Assembly (NCBI RefSeq): GCF_030689685.1 | Contig: NZ_JAUYEY010000051.1 | Location: 24,543-88,542, forward strand | Length of the DNA stretch: 64,000 nucleotides | DNA from: Polaromonas sp. | GTDB taxonomy: Bacteria > Pseudomonadota > Gammaproteobacteria > Burkholderiales > Burkholderiaceae_C | Direction of reading: 5' to 3' | Shown here: positions 6,732-16,025 of the stretch, one piece after another | Layout of the letters: every line of letters begins with the position of its first letter | Position numbering within the stretch: the stretch's first letter is position 1 | Made by a program: the position numbers and the translations under genes | The notes under the pieces: generated by a model | The model's input: only the letters and a program-made list of their open reading frames with translations | What the model was told of the DNA's origin: nothing | Databases searched by the model: none

Positions 6732-8954
6732 TCATTTTGGCATTGCCCACACACTCTCTTGGTCAATCACTTCGATGAACCGTGCTGCGGAAAAACCGTC
6801 CGTGTACAGCGTCCAGCACGGCGCACTGGGTGGAGATTCGCCATCCTCCCGCTTCTGGCGGAGCAAGCCATCGGGATCGTTGAGCAAGCGACGGTCGTCT
6901 CGCAGGGCAATCAAAACCTCTTCCAGCGACACCTTCAGGAAACCGCTGAAGCGCTGGTGATCGCATTCAATCGAGGTGTCGACGATCCAGCCCGTCATCG
7001 TGGGCATCCCGTCGGTGGATGAGAGCCCCAAGGGGTGCAAAAATTCCGGGTCCGAGGTCAGTGCATGACGCACAGCCCGCAGCTTGCGATGCAGTTGCAG
7101 GCCGGCCTTGCGCAAGGTGGTGGTGCCGTGCATCCATGCGTCTTTCTTCGACCGACGCAGGAAGGTGGACTTAACTTCCAGCACCAGCAAGTGGCCGTCG
7201 CGGGCGCACAGCAGGTCAATCTCTCCAGCGTCGCCCTCGTCGAGCACGGCAGGCTGGTGGTTGGCCAGTACGCGAAAACCTCGCCTTTCGAACTGTTCGC
7301 CCAGCCGCTGTTCAATGCGGCGGGTTTCCTCCCGCGCTTCCATGCGACGTGATCCGATGCGCCGCAGGTTGTTGATGGCCGCTGTCGCGTTGTTCTGCAG
7401 TGCCACCATCCAGGGAAGCTGGAACAGATGACGCCCCATCTTCAGCATGGGCCGCTCCAGCAGCGTTGGCTGCAGGCCGGGTTCATGACTGCGCAGCCGT
7501 GCCGACAGAGCCGTCCAGTCACTGGTCCAGAAGTCGAGAATCGCTTCGGCGGCCTTGGCGTGGCCTTGGGGGAATTCGGAGCTAACGGTCCAGGACTTGA
7601 TGCGTTCGACCTTGGCGGCCTTGTCCGACCATGTGATCGGAAAGCGGTTCTGCATGTCACCCTGCAGCAGGCCGACGAATGCCAGCCGGCCCAGCGCAAG
7701 CCGACCATCGCCGAACTGCTCCAGATACTCGCCATAGGGTCGCAGGAAGTTCTTCATGAAGAAGGCCGTCATCAATTCCATCGCCAGCAGCGCCCGGAAC
7801 ACATCGACAGGCAGGCCGGATTCGGTCCGCACCGTTTCAGCCAGTCCGTAGACTTCCTGCAGCTGCAATTGCGAACCCATGGATTTGGCAAAGGCCTGCA
7901 GATTCGCTTCGAAATTCTCGGGACCGACCATCGCCAGCATCGACTCGGAAGCCATCAGCGCGTCCATGCCGCGGTAAAGCCAATAGCTGTGCAGGCGCGT
8001 GAGTTTCTCGCTATCGCGCTCCCAGGCGGCCCGCTGGCCGGTGTCAACCTCGAGAATCTCCAGACGGTCGCTGTTGCGCACAAAGCGGATGCCGTCGTCG
8101 TAGCTTAAGGCGTCGGTTGACTGCGAGATAAAGCTGTTCAGCTCCATTTGCGCGTCCATCAAATGCTGGAACGCCCGGTACAGGTCGTCACGCGGAAGCG
8201 ACCCTTCCCGTGAGGGGAAGAGAAACGGCGATAGGTGCTGCCGCAAGGAGCTTCCGATGTCTGCATCGCTGAGTTGAAGGCTGCGCGGATCGCAGGTCGT
8301 GAGCTTCCAGGCGAGCAGATCGTTGATGGCATCCCATCCCTCCTGCATGTCGATATCGCCGTCAATCTTCGGGACGAGCCCGAGTGCACGAGGTACCAGA
8401 TGCTCGAAGGCATAGAGACTGGCGTACACCAACAGCTCCAACGGCGTGAGCAGAGCCAGCGGCCGCTCGAACAACGCGACCGCCGCCCCGCGCTCACGGT
8501 GGGCCAGATCGAAAATCTCGAAGATGCGGACGAACTCGTCGAACTCGGCTGCATGCACATGCCGCAGGGCTTCGATCTCGCCCCAGCGAAGCGAGTGTTG
8601 CCGCAGCACAAGACCTGAGTAACGTGCCGCGCGGCGAACGGCCTCTGGGGTCACGGAAGCGACATGCGCGATCAGCGTGAGGTTCGCGTAGCGCTCCTGC
8701 CCCATGTAGCGCGCCAACGCCAGGACCATTGGCTCGGTCAGCCAAACGACCGACGGCAAGGCCATGAGAAAAGCAGACGACCAGAAAGCCTGGAGTCGAT
8801 CCGTCGCCGTGAACTTGCCGCTTCTTGCAGGTTTGCCGTCCAGGAAGGCCTCGGCCACAGTCACGGCAGCATCGTTAGCGGACTGTCCCAAATCCAATTG
8901 CCTGGAAAACAGCAACTCGTAGTAGCTGCTGCTGTGCTCGTCTGTTGTTGTCAC
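6732..8954 (-). CDS. Large protein with C-terminal PD-(D/E)XK-type nuclease motif, partner of Fic
   Basis: I do not recognise this 740-residue protein as a whole. Most of it (about 1-540) is predicted helical without a family I can name. Near residues 575-600 lies GEIDLLCARDGHLLVLEVKS: an Asp, a hydrophobic strand and E-V-K, the arrangement of restriction-endonuclease-fold nucleases (NERD, Mrr and similar). It is preceded by EQFERRGFRVL, the kind of helix that opens such domains. The gene overlaps the upstream fic gene by 4 bp, so the two are probably translationally coupled. A role in phage defence or as a toxin is inferred only from the Fic plus nuclease-like pairing. No repeat interrupts it. 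Confidence 0.75.
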   Translation of the reverse strand: MTTTDEHSSSYYELLFSRQLDLGQSANDAAVTVAEAFLDGKPARSGKFTATDRLQAFWSSAFLMALPSVVWLTEPMVLALARYMGQERYANLTLIAHVASVTPEAVRRAARYSGLVLRQHSLRWGEIEALRHVHAAEFDEFVRIFEIFDLAHRERGAAVALFERPLALLTPLELLVYASLYAFEHLVPRALGLVPKIDGDIDMQEGWDAINDLLAWKLTTCDPRSLQLSDADIGSSLRQHLSPFLFPSREGSLPRDDLYRAFQHLMDAQMELNSFISQSTDALSYDDGIRFVRNSDRLEILEVDTGQRAAWERDSEKLTRLHSYWLYRGMDALMASESMLAMVGPENFEANLQAFAKSMGSQLQLQEVYGLAETVRTESGLPVDVFRALLAMELMTAFFMKNFLRPYGEYLEQFGDGRLALGRLAFVGLLQGDMQNRFPITWSDKAAKVERIKSWTVSSEFPQGHAKAAEAILDFWTSDWTALSARLRSHEPGLQPTLLERPMLKMGRHLFQLPWMVALQNNATAAINNLRRIGSRRMEAREETRRIEQRLGEQFERRGFRVLANHQPAVLDEGDAGEIDLLCARDGHLLVLEVKSTFLRRSKKDAWMHGTTTLRKAGLQLHRKLRAVRHALTSDPEFLHPLGLSSTDGMPTMTGWIVDTSIECDHQRFSGFLKVSLEEVLIALRDDRRLLNDPDGLLRQKREDGESPPSAPCWTLYTDGFSAARFIEVIDQESVWAMPK

Positions 8955-10009
8955 TTAAGTTGGTACCAAACCCCGCGCCCACTGCCACGTTGTTCCAGAT
9001 TTCCGCGCTCCACCAACGCCCGAAAGTGCTGCTTGAGTGTATTGCGATTGCCACCTGTCAGACGGATCGCATCACCCATCGTCATGCGCCCATGGTCACG
9101 TGCAAACTCGACAATCTGCAGCGACAACTCGGGCAGTGCGGCGAGCACCAGCTTCTCGCGCTCGACCTTGCGGTTAAGCCTGCGCACCTGTTCCGCCATC
9201 GCCCGCAAGAAAAAGATTAACCACGGTTGCGAATCCGGGGCATCGGTCCGGATCGTGCCTTGTGTCTGCCGCAATGCGAGGTAGTACGCCTCCTTGCTCT
9301 GCTCGATCACGCTTTCGAGTGAGCTGTACGGCACATAGGCATAGCCGGCCTCTAGCAGCAGCAAAGTGGTCAGCACGCGGCTCAGGCGGCCGTTGCCATC
9401 CTGGAAGGGGTGGATCTCCAGGAAGACCACGACCCAGATGCCGATGAGCAGCAGCGGATGGAGCCGGCCTGTTCCTTGATTCTCTCGCTCTTCGTTGAAC
9501 CAGGCCACCAACTCGGTCATCAAACGTGGTGTATCGAAAGGCGCCGCGGTTTCGAACACCACGCCGAGCTGCTTGCCGTCTTCGTCGAACGCGACCACGC
9601 TGTTCGATGAAGTCTTGTAGCTGCCGCGGTGCCAGGCATCCTTCTCGCTGTAGATGAGCAGGTCGCGGTGCAACTGCTTGATGTGGTTTTCGGTCAGCGC
9701 GATGGCCTGCCAAGAGGAGAACACCAGCTCCATGACCTCTGCGTAGCCGGCCACTTCCTGCTCGTCGCGTGTGGCGAACGACCTGATCTGCAGGTTGGAC
9801 AGCAGACGCTCGACCTCGCGGTCCGACAGCTTGCTGCCCTCGATGCGGGTGGACGAACCGATGCTCTCGATGGTGGCCACGCGCCGCAACGCCGAAAGGC
9901 GGTCCGGCGCGAGCGTGCCGAGCGCGCGCCAAGCCCCTTTGAACTCATCGACACTGGCGATGAGGCTCAAGATTTCAGGGGTGATCTGGACGCTGTTGGG
10001 CTGGATCAT
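8951..10009 (-). CDS. Fic-domain protein with N-terminal inhibitory motif and C-terminal winged helix
   Basis: About 352 residues from the ATG at 10009 (361 if the GTG at 10036 is used). Fic proteins usually AMPylate a target with ATP. The catalytic motif is complete: IHPFQDGNGRLSR. SSTRIEGSKL near residue 55 fits the (S/T)xxxE(G/N) inhibitory helix, which makes this a class II, self-inhibited Fic. The C-terminus resembles a winged helix (GDAIRLTGGNRNTLKQHF...LVERGNL), suggesting DNA binding or autoregulation. Three direct repeats cover the start region (10008-10039). The 4-bp overlap with the next gene makes a two-gene operon. The family call is certain; the target is unknown. Confidence 0.92.
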   Translation of the reverse strand: MIQPNSVQITPEILSLIASVDEFKGAWRALGTLAPDRLSALRRVATIESIGSSTRIEGSKLSDREVERLLSNLQIRSFATRDEQEVAGYAEVMELVFSSWQAIALTENHIKQLHRDLLIYSEKDAWHRGSYKTSSNSVVAFDEDGKQLGVVFETAAPFDTPRLMTELVAWFNEERENQGTGRLHPLLLIGIWVVVFLEIHPFQDGNGRLSRVLTTLLLLEAGYAYVPYSSLESVIEQSKEAYYLALRQTQGTIRTDAPDSQPWLIFFLRAMAEQVRRLNRKVEREKLVLAALPELSLQIVEFARDHGRMTMGDAIRLTGGNRNTLKQHFRALVERGNLEQRGSGRGVWYQLK

Positions 10010-10039
10010 TACACCCAATATTACACCCATTTGCACCCA
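10008..10039 (-). repeat. Three direct repeats at the fic start
   Basis: Read on the minus strand: TGGGTGCAAA, TGGGTGTAAT, then AT, then TGGGTGTAAT, which ends at the ATG at 10009. Such spacing could bind the Fic winged helix or another repressor. If translation starts further upstream the repeats are coding. Confidence 0.55.
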
Positions 10040-10093
10040 TTCAATGTCAGACCTTCACGCCGTTAGGCTTGACTTTGAAATTAGACTGCAACC

Positions 10094-10594
10094 ATGCCTG
10101 TGGACCTGTCCTTTTCCCATTACTGCTGCGAACTGCTCGGCAGCGTCGGTCCGTGCAAGGCACGCCGCATGTTCGGCGGCTTCGGCATCAGCACCGAGGG
10201 GCTGAACATCGCGCTGCTGGCCGATCTCGGCGGCGGCGACACCCTGTGGCTCAAGGCCGACGACGAAACCCGCAGCGCCTTTGAAGCTGCCGGCTGCCGG
10301 CCTTTTATTTATGAGGCCAAAGGCAAGGCCATGAAGCTGAACTACTACAGCGCGCCCGACGACGCCATGGAGTCCGTTCAACTGATGGCGCAGTGGGATC
10401 GGCTTTCGCTGGCCTGCGCCTTGAAGGCGCGTGCGGCCAAGGCTGTGCGGGCGCGGCCGGTGGCCCGCTCCAGGACAAAACGCGGCAGCAGCACCAGCAA
10501 GGCGGCCCCAAACACACCTGCCAGCCCAAAAGCGAGCCGGCCCGAGGCCGCAGCAGCCAGTCCCAGGGCGCCACGCAAGTCGCGCAGCGGCTGA
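10094..10594 (+). CDS. TfoX N-terminal-domain protein
   Basis: Residues 1-105 match the TfoX/Sxy N-terminal domain: a cysteine-containing first helix, ARRMFGGFGIS, LWLKADDETRSAFEAAG and MKLNYYSAPDDAMES. That domain is named for the competence regulator Sxy, but short members have no proven role. The tail (about 115-166) is Ala/Ser/Arg/Lys-rich and low in complexity. It is encoded entirely across the antisense 3' end of the DUF2917 gene, with a 217-bp convergent overlap, so it may be a readthrough tail lacking selected sequence. It is divergent from fic with a short gap. Confidence 0.8.
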   Translation: MPVDLSFSHYCCELLGSVGPCKARRMFGGFGISTEGLNIALLADLGGGDTLWLKADDETRSAFEAAGCRPFIYEAKGKAMKLNYYSAPDDAMESVQLMAQWDRLSLACALKARAAKAVRARPVARSRTKRGSSTSKAAPNTPASPKASRPEAAAASPRAPRKSRSG

Positions 10595-10986
10595 GCCACA
10601 CCGGCGCGCCAGGGCAGGCTGACCGCTCGCTGCGCCAGTGCATGCCGTGAGGGATTCGCAAGCGCCAGACCGGCTGCGACGGGCAAGGGGTCCCAGCTGA
10701 AATAGGCGGGCGATGCGTTGGCCGCATGCCAGGACTCCATCACCAGCACCTGGCCCGGCAGCAGCTTGAGTTCTTGGCCCGCGCCCAGAAAATGATCGCC
10801 GCCGCGCACACCATCGTCCTGATGCGCGTTGTTGAAGGTGATCCAGACCTGGCCGTGGGCGATACGCAGCACGCCGGGCTGGGTCGGCCGCAAGGTCAAG
10901 GCTCGTTCGCTGCCCAGCTTCCAGCAGCCCGACAGCGCATCAGCACCGCTCAATGATTGCAGGGGAAAGTGGGTCGAGGTGGTCAT
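10378..10986 (-). CDS. DUF2917-domain protein
   Basis: A 202-residue protein with an N-terminal cupin-like DUF2917 segment: LRPTQPGVLRIAHGQVWITF and GDHFLGAGQELKLLPGQVLVMES. It has a C-terminal hydrophobic stretch (AFGLAGVFGAALLVLLPRFV) and a basic tail. The molecular function is unknown. It is divergent from the LysR regulator at 11106; this pairing is common in Comamonadaceae as I recall it, so LysR control is plausible. The last 70 codons overlap the tfoX-like gene on the opposite strand. Confidence 0.75.
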   Translation of the reverse strand: MTTSTHFPLQSLSGADALSGCWKLGSERALTLRPTQPGVLRIAHGQVWITFNNAHQDDGVRGGDHFLGAGQELKLLPGQVLVMESWHAANASPAYFSWDPLPVAAGLALANPSRHALAQRAVSLPWRAGVAQPLRDLRGALGLAAAASGRLAFGLAGVFGAALLVLLPRFVLERATGRARTALAARAFKAQASESRSHCAIS

Positions 10987-11105
10987 TGCAGTTCTCCATC
11001 AAAAGCCAGTAAGGCCGAGTGAATGATCCTCGCGCGGTGCTTGGCAGTCCAATGAATTCGGGTTAGGCTATTCATTCCATAAACGCATGAATCGAAAACC
11101 CTGCC

Positions 11106-12092
11106 ATGCAGCATTCCCAGACCCATTTGCGCTCCCGGCCGATCTCCGCCGGCCAGTTGCGCGCCTTTGAAGCTGTCGCCCGACACCTGAACTTTCGCGC
11201 CGCCTCGGAAGAATTGGCGCTGACCCAGTCCGCAGTGAGCCGGCAGATCCAGGCGCTCGAAGAAGAGGTCGGCCTGAGCCTGTTTCACCGCCACACCCGG
11301 TCCGTCGAGCTTACTGGCGCCGGTGGCATTTTGCTGCGCGCCGTGACGCCTTCCTTGGAACGCATCGACGGCGCTGTGCGGCAGATCCGCCAGAGTGCGG
11401 GCCGCAAAAGCGTGGCCCTCACCACCTTCGCCTCCTTTGCATCGATGTGGCTGATTCCGAGGCTCGAAGCCTTCCAGCGTGACAACCCCGACATGGACAT
11501 TCGCATTGACGCGTCGGACTCGGCGATTGACCTGGATACCTCGGACCTGGACATGGCGTTGCGTTACGGCCCGGCCAGCCGGATGGCGTCCTCCGGCGCC
11601 ATTCGGCTGTTTGGCGAACAGCTCACGCCGGTCGCCAGCCCCTGGCTGCTTAAAAGCAGCCCGCGCCTGAAAAAGCCCGAAGACCTCGCCAATTTCGCAT
11701 TGATCGAAGCCGGCGATTCACACGCCACGCATATGGAATGGCTGACTTGGCGGCGCTGGCTGGAGGTCAATGGCACGCCCAAGCTTGAAGGCAAACGCTG
11801 GCTCTATTTCAACTACGCCTACCAGATGGTGCAGGCGGCGCTGACCGGCCAGGGCATTGTGCTGGCGCGCCTGCCGCTGATCGCCGAAAGCCTGGCCTCG
11901 GGCGACCTGATCGAGCCGCTGCCGCACCTGCGGCTCGACTCGCCTATGGCCTACTGGCTCATCGTCGGCCCGCGCAGCGCGGCGCGGCCGGAGGTCAAGG
12001 CCTTTTGCGACTGGCTGCTGGTGCAGGGCGCGCTGACACGCCAGGCGATTGGCGATGTGCCGGATCCGGACACGGTGGATGACATTGATTGA
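11106..12092 (+). CDS. LysR-family transcription regulator (GcvA-like)
   Basis: A 328-residue regulator. The N-terminal winged helix-turn-helix reads LRAFEAVARHLNFRAASEEL followed by LTQSAVSRQIQALEEEVG, and the substrate-binding domain includes FASMWLIPRLEAFQRDNPD. DLDMALRYG and the overall arrangement are GcvA-like. The ATG at 11106 precedes the typical RPISAGQLRAFEA start, and the extra ten residues are unremarkable. It is divergent from the DUF2917 gene, with about 120 bp between them for shared control. The effector is unknown. Confidence 0.93.
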   Translation: MQHSQTHLRSRPISAGQLRAFEAVARHLNFRAASEELALTQSAVSRQIQALEEEVGLSLFHRHTRSVELTGAGGILLRAVTPSLERIDGAVRQIRQSAGRKSVALTTFASFASMWLIPRLEAFQRDNPDMDIRIDASDSAIDLDTSDLDMALRYGPASRMASSGAIRLFGEQLTPVASPWLLKSSPRLKKPEDLANFALIEAGDSHATHMEWLTWRRWLEVNGTPKLEGKRWLYFNYAYQMVQAALTGQGIVLARLPLIAESLASGDLIEPLPHLRLDSPMAYWLIVGPRSAARPEVKAFCDWLLVQGALTRQAIGDVPDPDTVDDID

Positions 12093-12106
12093 GGGTCTGC
12101 GCCAAT

Positions 12107-12172
12107 ATGCTATGAATTTAATAGCTACTTGCGCCCGTGGCTAAAGGGCCAGAGGCAGTTTTGGCTCAAACT
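12107..12172 (+). repeat. Interspersed repeat family 1, copy C, overlapping the lrp 3' end
   Basis: TGCTATGAATTTAATAGCTA, then CTTGCGCCCGTGGCTAAAGGGCC. Its right half encodes the last codons and the stop of the minus-strand lrp gene (KLPLAL-stop), so the insertion rewrote that C-terminus. Confidence 0.75.
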
Positions 12173-12623
12173 TTGCACGCTTGATACTGAAAAACGCCTT
12201 GACGTTGCGCACATTCGCATCGCTGGTAAACAAGCGCTGCGCCAGCGCCAGGTAGGCCGGCATGTCGCTGACGTGCACCACCAGCACAAAGTCCGGACCC
12301 GGCGAGACGCGGTAACACTGCTGCACCGCGCTGTCCTGCGCCACGCGGGCTTCGAATGCTTCCTGCCGTTCGGTGCCTTGCTGGTCCAGCGTGATTTCAA
12401 CCAGCGCTGTCAGGCCGTGGCCTAAGGCGCTGGCCAGCTTGTCGGGGTTGAGAATCGCGATTTCGCGCTCGATCAGGCCGGCGTCCCGCAGTCGTTTGAC
12501 GCGCCGAAGACAGGTCGGCGGTGAAATGTGCGCGCACGCTGCCAATGCCTGGTTGCTCAGCGAGGCATTGTCCTGCAAGACTTCAAGCAGTTTGATGTCG
12601 ATGTCATCGATGTCTGAAACCAC
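12141..12623 (-). CDS. Lrp/AsnC-family transcription regulator
   Basis: A 160-residue regulator from the GTG at 12623. The N-terminal AsnC-type helix-turn-helix (IDIKLLEVLQDNASLSNQAL and SPPTCLRRVKRLRDAGLI) is followed by a RAM/ACT-like effector domain (about 70-150) with FVLVVHVSDMPAYLAL. Family members form octamers and bind amino acids. It is divergent from glmS across a 146-bp AT-rich region. The C-terminal KLPLAL is encoded by repeat copy C and may differ from orthologues. Confidence 0.92.
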   Translation of the reverse strand: MVSDIDDIDIKLLEVLQDNASLSNQALAACAHISPPTCLRRVKRLRDAGLIEREIAILNPDKLASALGHGLTALVEITLDQQGTERQEAFEARVAQDSAVQQCYRVSPGPDFVLVVHVSDMPAYLALAQRLFTSDANVRNVKAFFSIKRAKFEPKLPLAL

Positions 12624-12769
12624 ATTAATTCCGTATTTTTAAATTAATTGAAATAATATTACAAAAATTTCAATAAATGAAATTTATATGCTATTTAGAA
12701 GAAAAAATGTAGATTCAAAAAAACATCTTAGGCCTAATATTCGCTCATTATTTTTATCTGGAGCGGCTT
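12624..12769. promoter_or_regulatory. AT-rich divergent promoter region, lrp / glmS
   Basis: A markedly AT-rich island (TTAAATTAATTGAAATAATAT and similar) in a GC-rich chromosome, separating divergent genes. TATAATG-like and TTCAAA-like elements occur, but no single promoter pair stands out. GGAG lies 6 bases before the glmS ATG. Confidence 0.55.
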
Positions 12770-14617
<1,848 letters not shown>

Positions 14618-14691
14618 CGGGCACGGTGCGCGGCCGCGCACTGCGGGGTTTGGTGGACGCTCACTTCGCGTAGCGAAGTTATGCGGCCGCA

Positions 14692-14731
14692 CAAACCGCG
14701 CAACCTCGCCAAGAGCGTGACCGTCGAATGA
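14692..14731 (+). repeat. Imperfect duplicate of the glmS 3' end
   Basis: The 40 bp of CAAACCGCGCAACCTCGCCA through CGTCGAATGA match 14578-14617 with 3 mismatches, stop codon included. The 74 bp between the copies hold TCACTTCGCGTAGCGAAGTTA, a short palindrome. Similarity continues a few bases past the stop. Confidence 0.85.
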
Positions 14732-14757
14732 CGTACCCACGGTACGATTGCCGTCGC

Positions 14758-15150
14758 TTACATGTACCAAGGATTGACGAGCGCTACGCCTGTATCGACA
14801 AAGTCTGACACGTTGCGGGTCGCCACCGTAAAGCTGTGTTCAATCGCGGTTGCAGCGATCATCCGTTGGTGTCCAGGACGAACATCAAGGGCCTCAGTCA
14901 AGCGATGCGCCATGGGTCTGGAGATCCAGCCGAGGTGAATTGAAATCGATGTCGTCCCCACCAGGGATGCCATCCATGACGTCGAGGAGCGAGAGTTCGC
15001 TTTGCCCGGCGATGCGCTAGTAGTCGTCGATTTTGACCAGCGCAAACGCAGGACGCCCACGGTCGGTAATAAACACAGGGCCATTTACCGCCGCGCGCGT
15101 GGCCGCTGACACATCCCGAGTGAAGTCTGCAGCATGGGCTGCACGCCCAT
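14758..15150 (-). pseudogene. Remnant of a Phd/YefM-VapC toxin-antitoxin pair
   Basis: Read on the minus strand, one frame gives FTRDVSAATRAAVNGPVFIT followed by DRGRPAFALVKIDDY, clearly a Phd/YefM-type antitoxin. It is cut by a TAG at 15017-15019, after which typical C-terminal antitoxin sequence continues (LSLLDVMDGIPGGDDIDF). A second frame, ending at 14758, gives only the PIN-toxin C-terminus (MIAATAIEHSFTVATRNVSD then FVDTGVALVNPW). The toxin N-terminus with its first acidic residues is missing, so toxin activity should be lost. The start of the antitoxin is also unclear. Confidence 0.75.
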
Positions 15151-15202
15151 GCAAGGGATCCGGCCTGCCTGCCGCCTCGTTCTTGAATTCAGGCTACAGA
15201 AT

Positions 15203-15262
15203 TGCTATTAAAACAGTAGCTGCCTACGCATGCTGGACATGGGCTGGAGGCCTTTTTTTGCT
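15203..15262 (+). repeat. Interspersed repeat family 1, copy D
   Basis: TTGCTATTAAAACAGTAGCT, then GCCTACGCATGCTGGACATGGGCT. Lies between the TA remnant and the slyD 3' end and is followed by a T-run. Confidence 0.8.
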
Positions 15263-15306
15263 TATAAATTGCGCCAGCCTGCCCGGCGTAGCCGCAATGT
15301 CAGGGC

Positions 15307-15783
15307 TCAGTGGTGGTGCCCGTGCTCGCCATGCACATGGCGGTGCGCGATTTCCTCGGCGCTGGCGGCCCGCACGTCGGTCACGGCCAGGGTGAAGCGC
15401 AGCGCCTTGCCGGCCAGCGGGTGGTTGCCGTCGAGCAGCACGGTGTCGCCCTTGATCTTCATCACGGTGAACGCGATGGTCTTGCCGTCCTCGCCACGGC
15501 CTTCAAGCTGACCGCCGACCTTGACGCCAGGGGAGAACTGTTTTTTTGGAATGGTCTGGACCAGGCTTTCATCGCGCAGGCCGAAGGCGTCCTCAGGCTG
15601 CAGCTCCAGCGTGGTCTGGTAACCCGTCGTCTTGTCAGCCAGCGCTTCCTCGATCTTGGGCAGCGTGTTGCCGTAGCCGCCATGCAGATAGACCATGGGT
15701 GCCTTGCTGTCCTCAATGAGTTTGCCGTCCAGGTCGGCGACCTTGAAGCGCAAACTGACGGCGGTGTCTTTGTCGATGATCAT
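15307..15783 (-). CDS. slyD: FKBP-type peptidyl-prolyl isomerase, SlyD-like
   Basis: Cytosolic proline isomerase and chaperone, 158 residues from the ATG at 15783. The FKBP domain has YLHGGYGNTLPKIEEAL and the inserted-flap segment TTLELQPEDAFGLRDESLVQ. The C-terminus HRHVHGEHGHHH is a metal-binding tail as in SlyD, suggesting nickel handling. The frame extends 15 codons upstream, but MIIDKDTAVSLRF is the natural N-terminus. No clear ribosome-binding site precedes either start. Confidence 0.9.
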   Translation of the reverse strand: MIIDKDTAVSLRFKVADLDGKLIEDSKAPMVYLHGGYGNTLPKIEEALADKTTGYQTTLELQPEDAFGLRDESLVQTIPKKQFSPGVKVGGQLEGRGEDGKTIAFTVMKIKGDTVLLDGNHPLAGKALRFTLAVTDVRAASAEEIAHRHVHGEHGHHH

Positions 15784-16025
15784 GGGGATGTCAAAACAGG
15801 AAGTGGAGGAGAGGGGTCCTATTTTCACTCAAAGGGCGCGCCAGGCGCAGGGACGGGAAAGCCGCTTACGGCGTGGACCGCCGCCAGCCAGTATGCTGAT
15901 CTGTTGAGAATTGCAGAACACATGGTATTTACCTCACTCCCGTTCGTCCTGAGCTTGGCCCGAACGGTTTGATGCCATCAGTCAAGTAAACGTCAATAAT
16001 TTTCTTTTCACCGCGCATCCACACC

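Noticed and set aside
15829..16025. Possible cobalamin riboswitch before the TonB receptor
   Set aside because: GCCAGCCAGTATGCTGATCTG is only loosely like the riboswitch 3' part, and the conserved B12 box core is absent.
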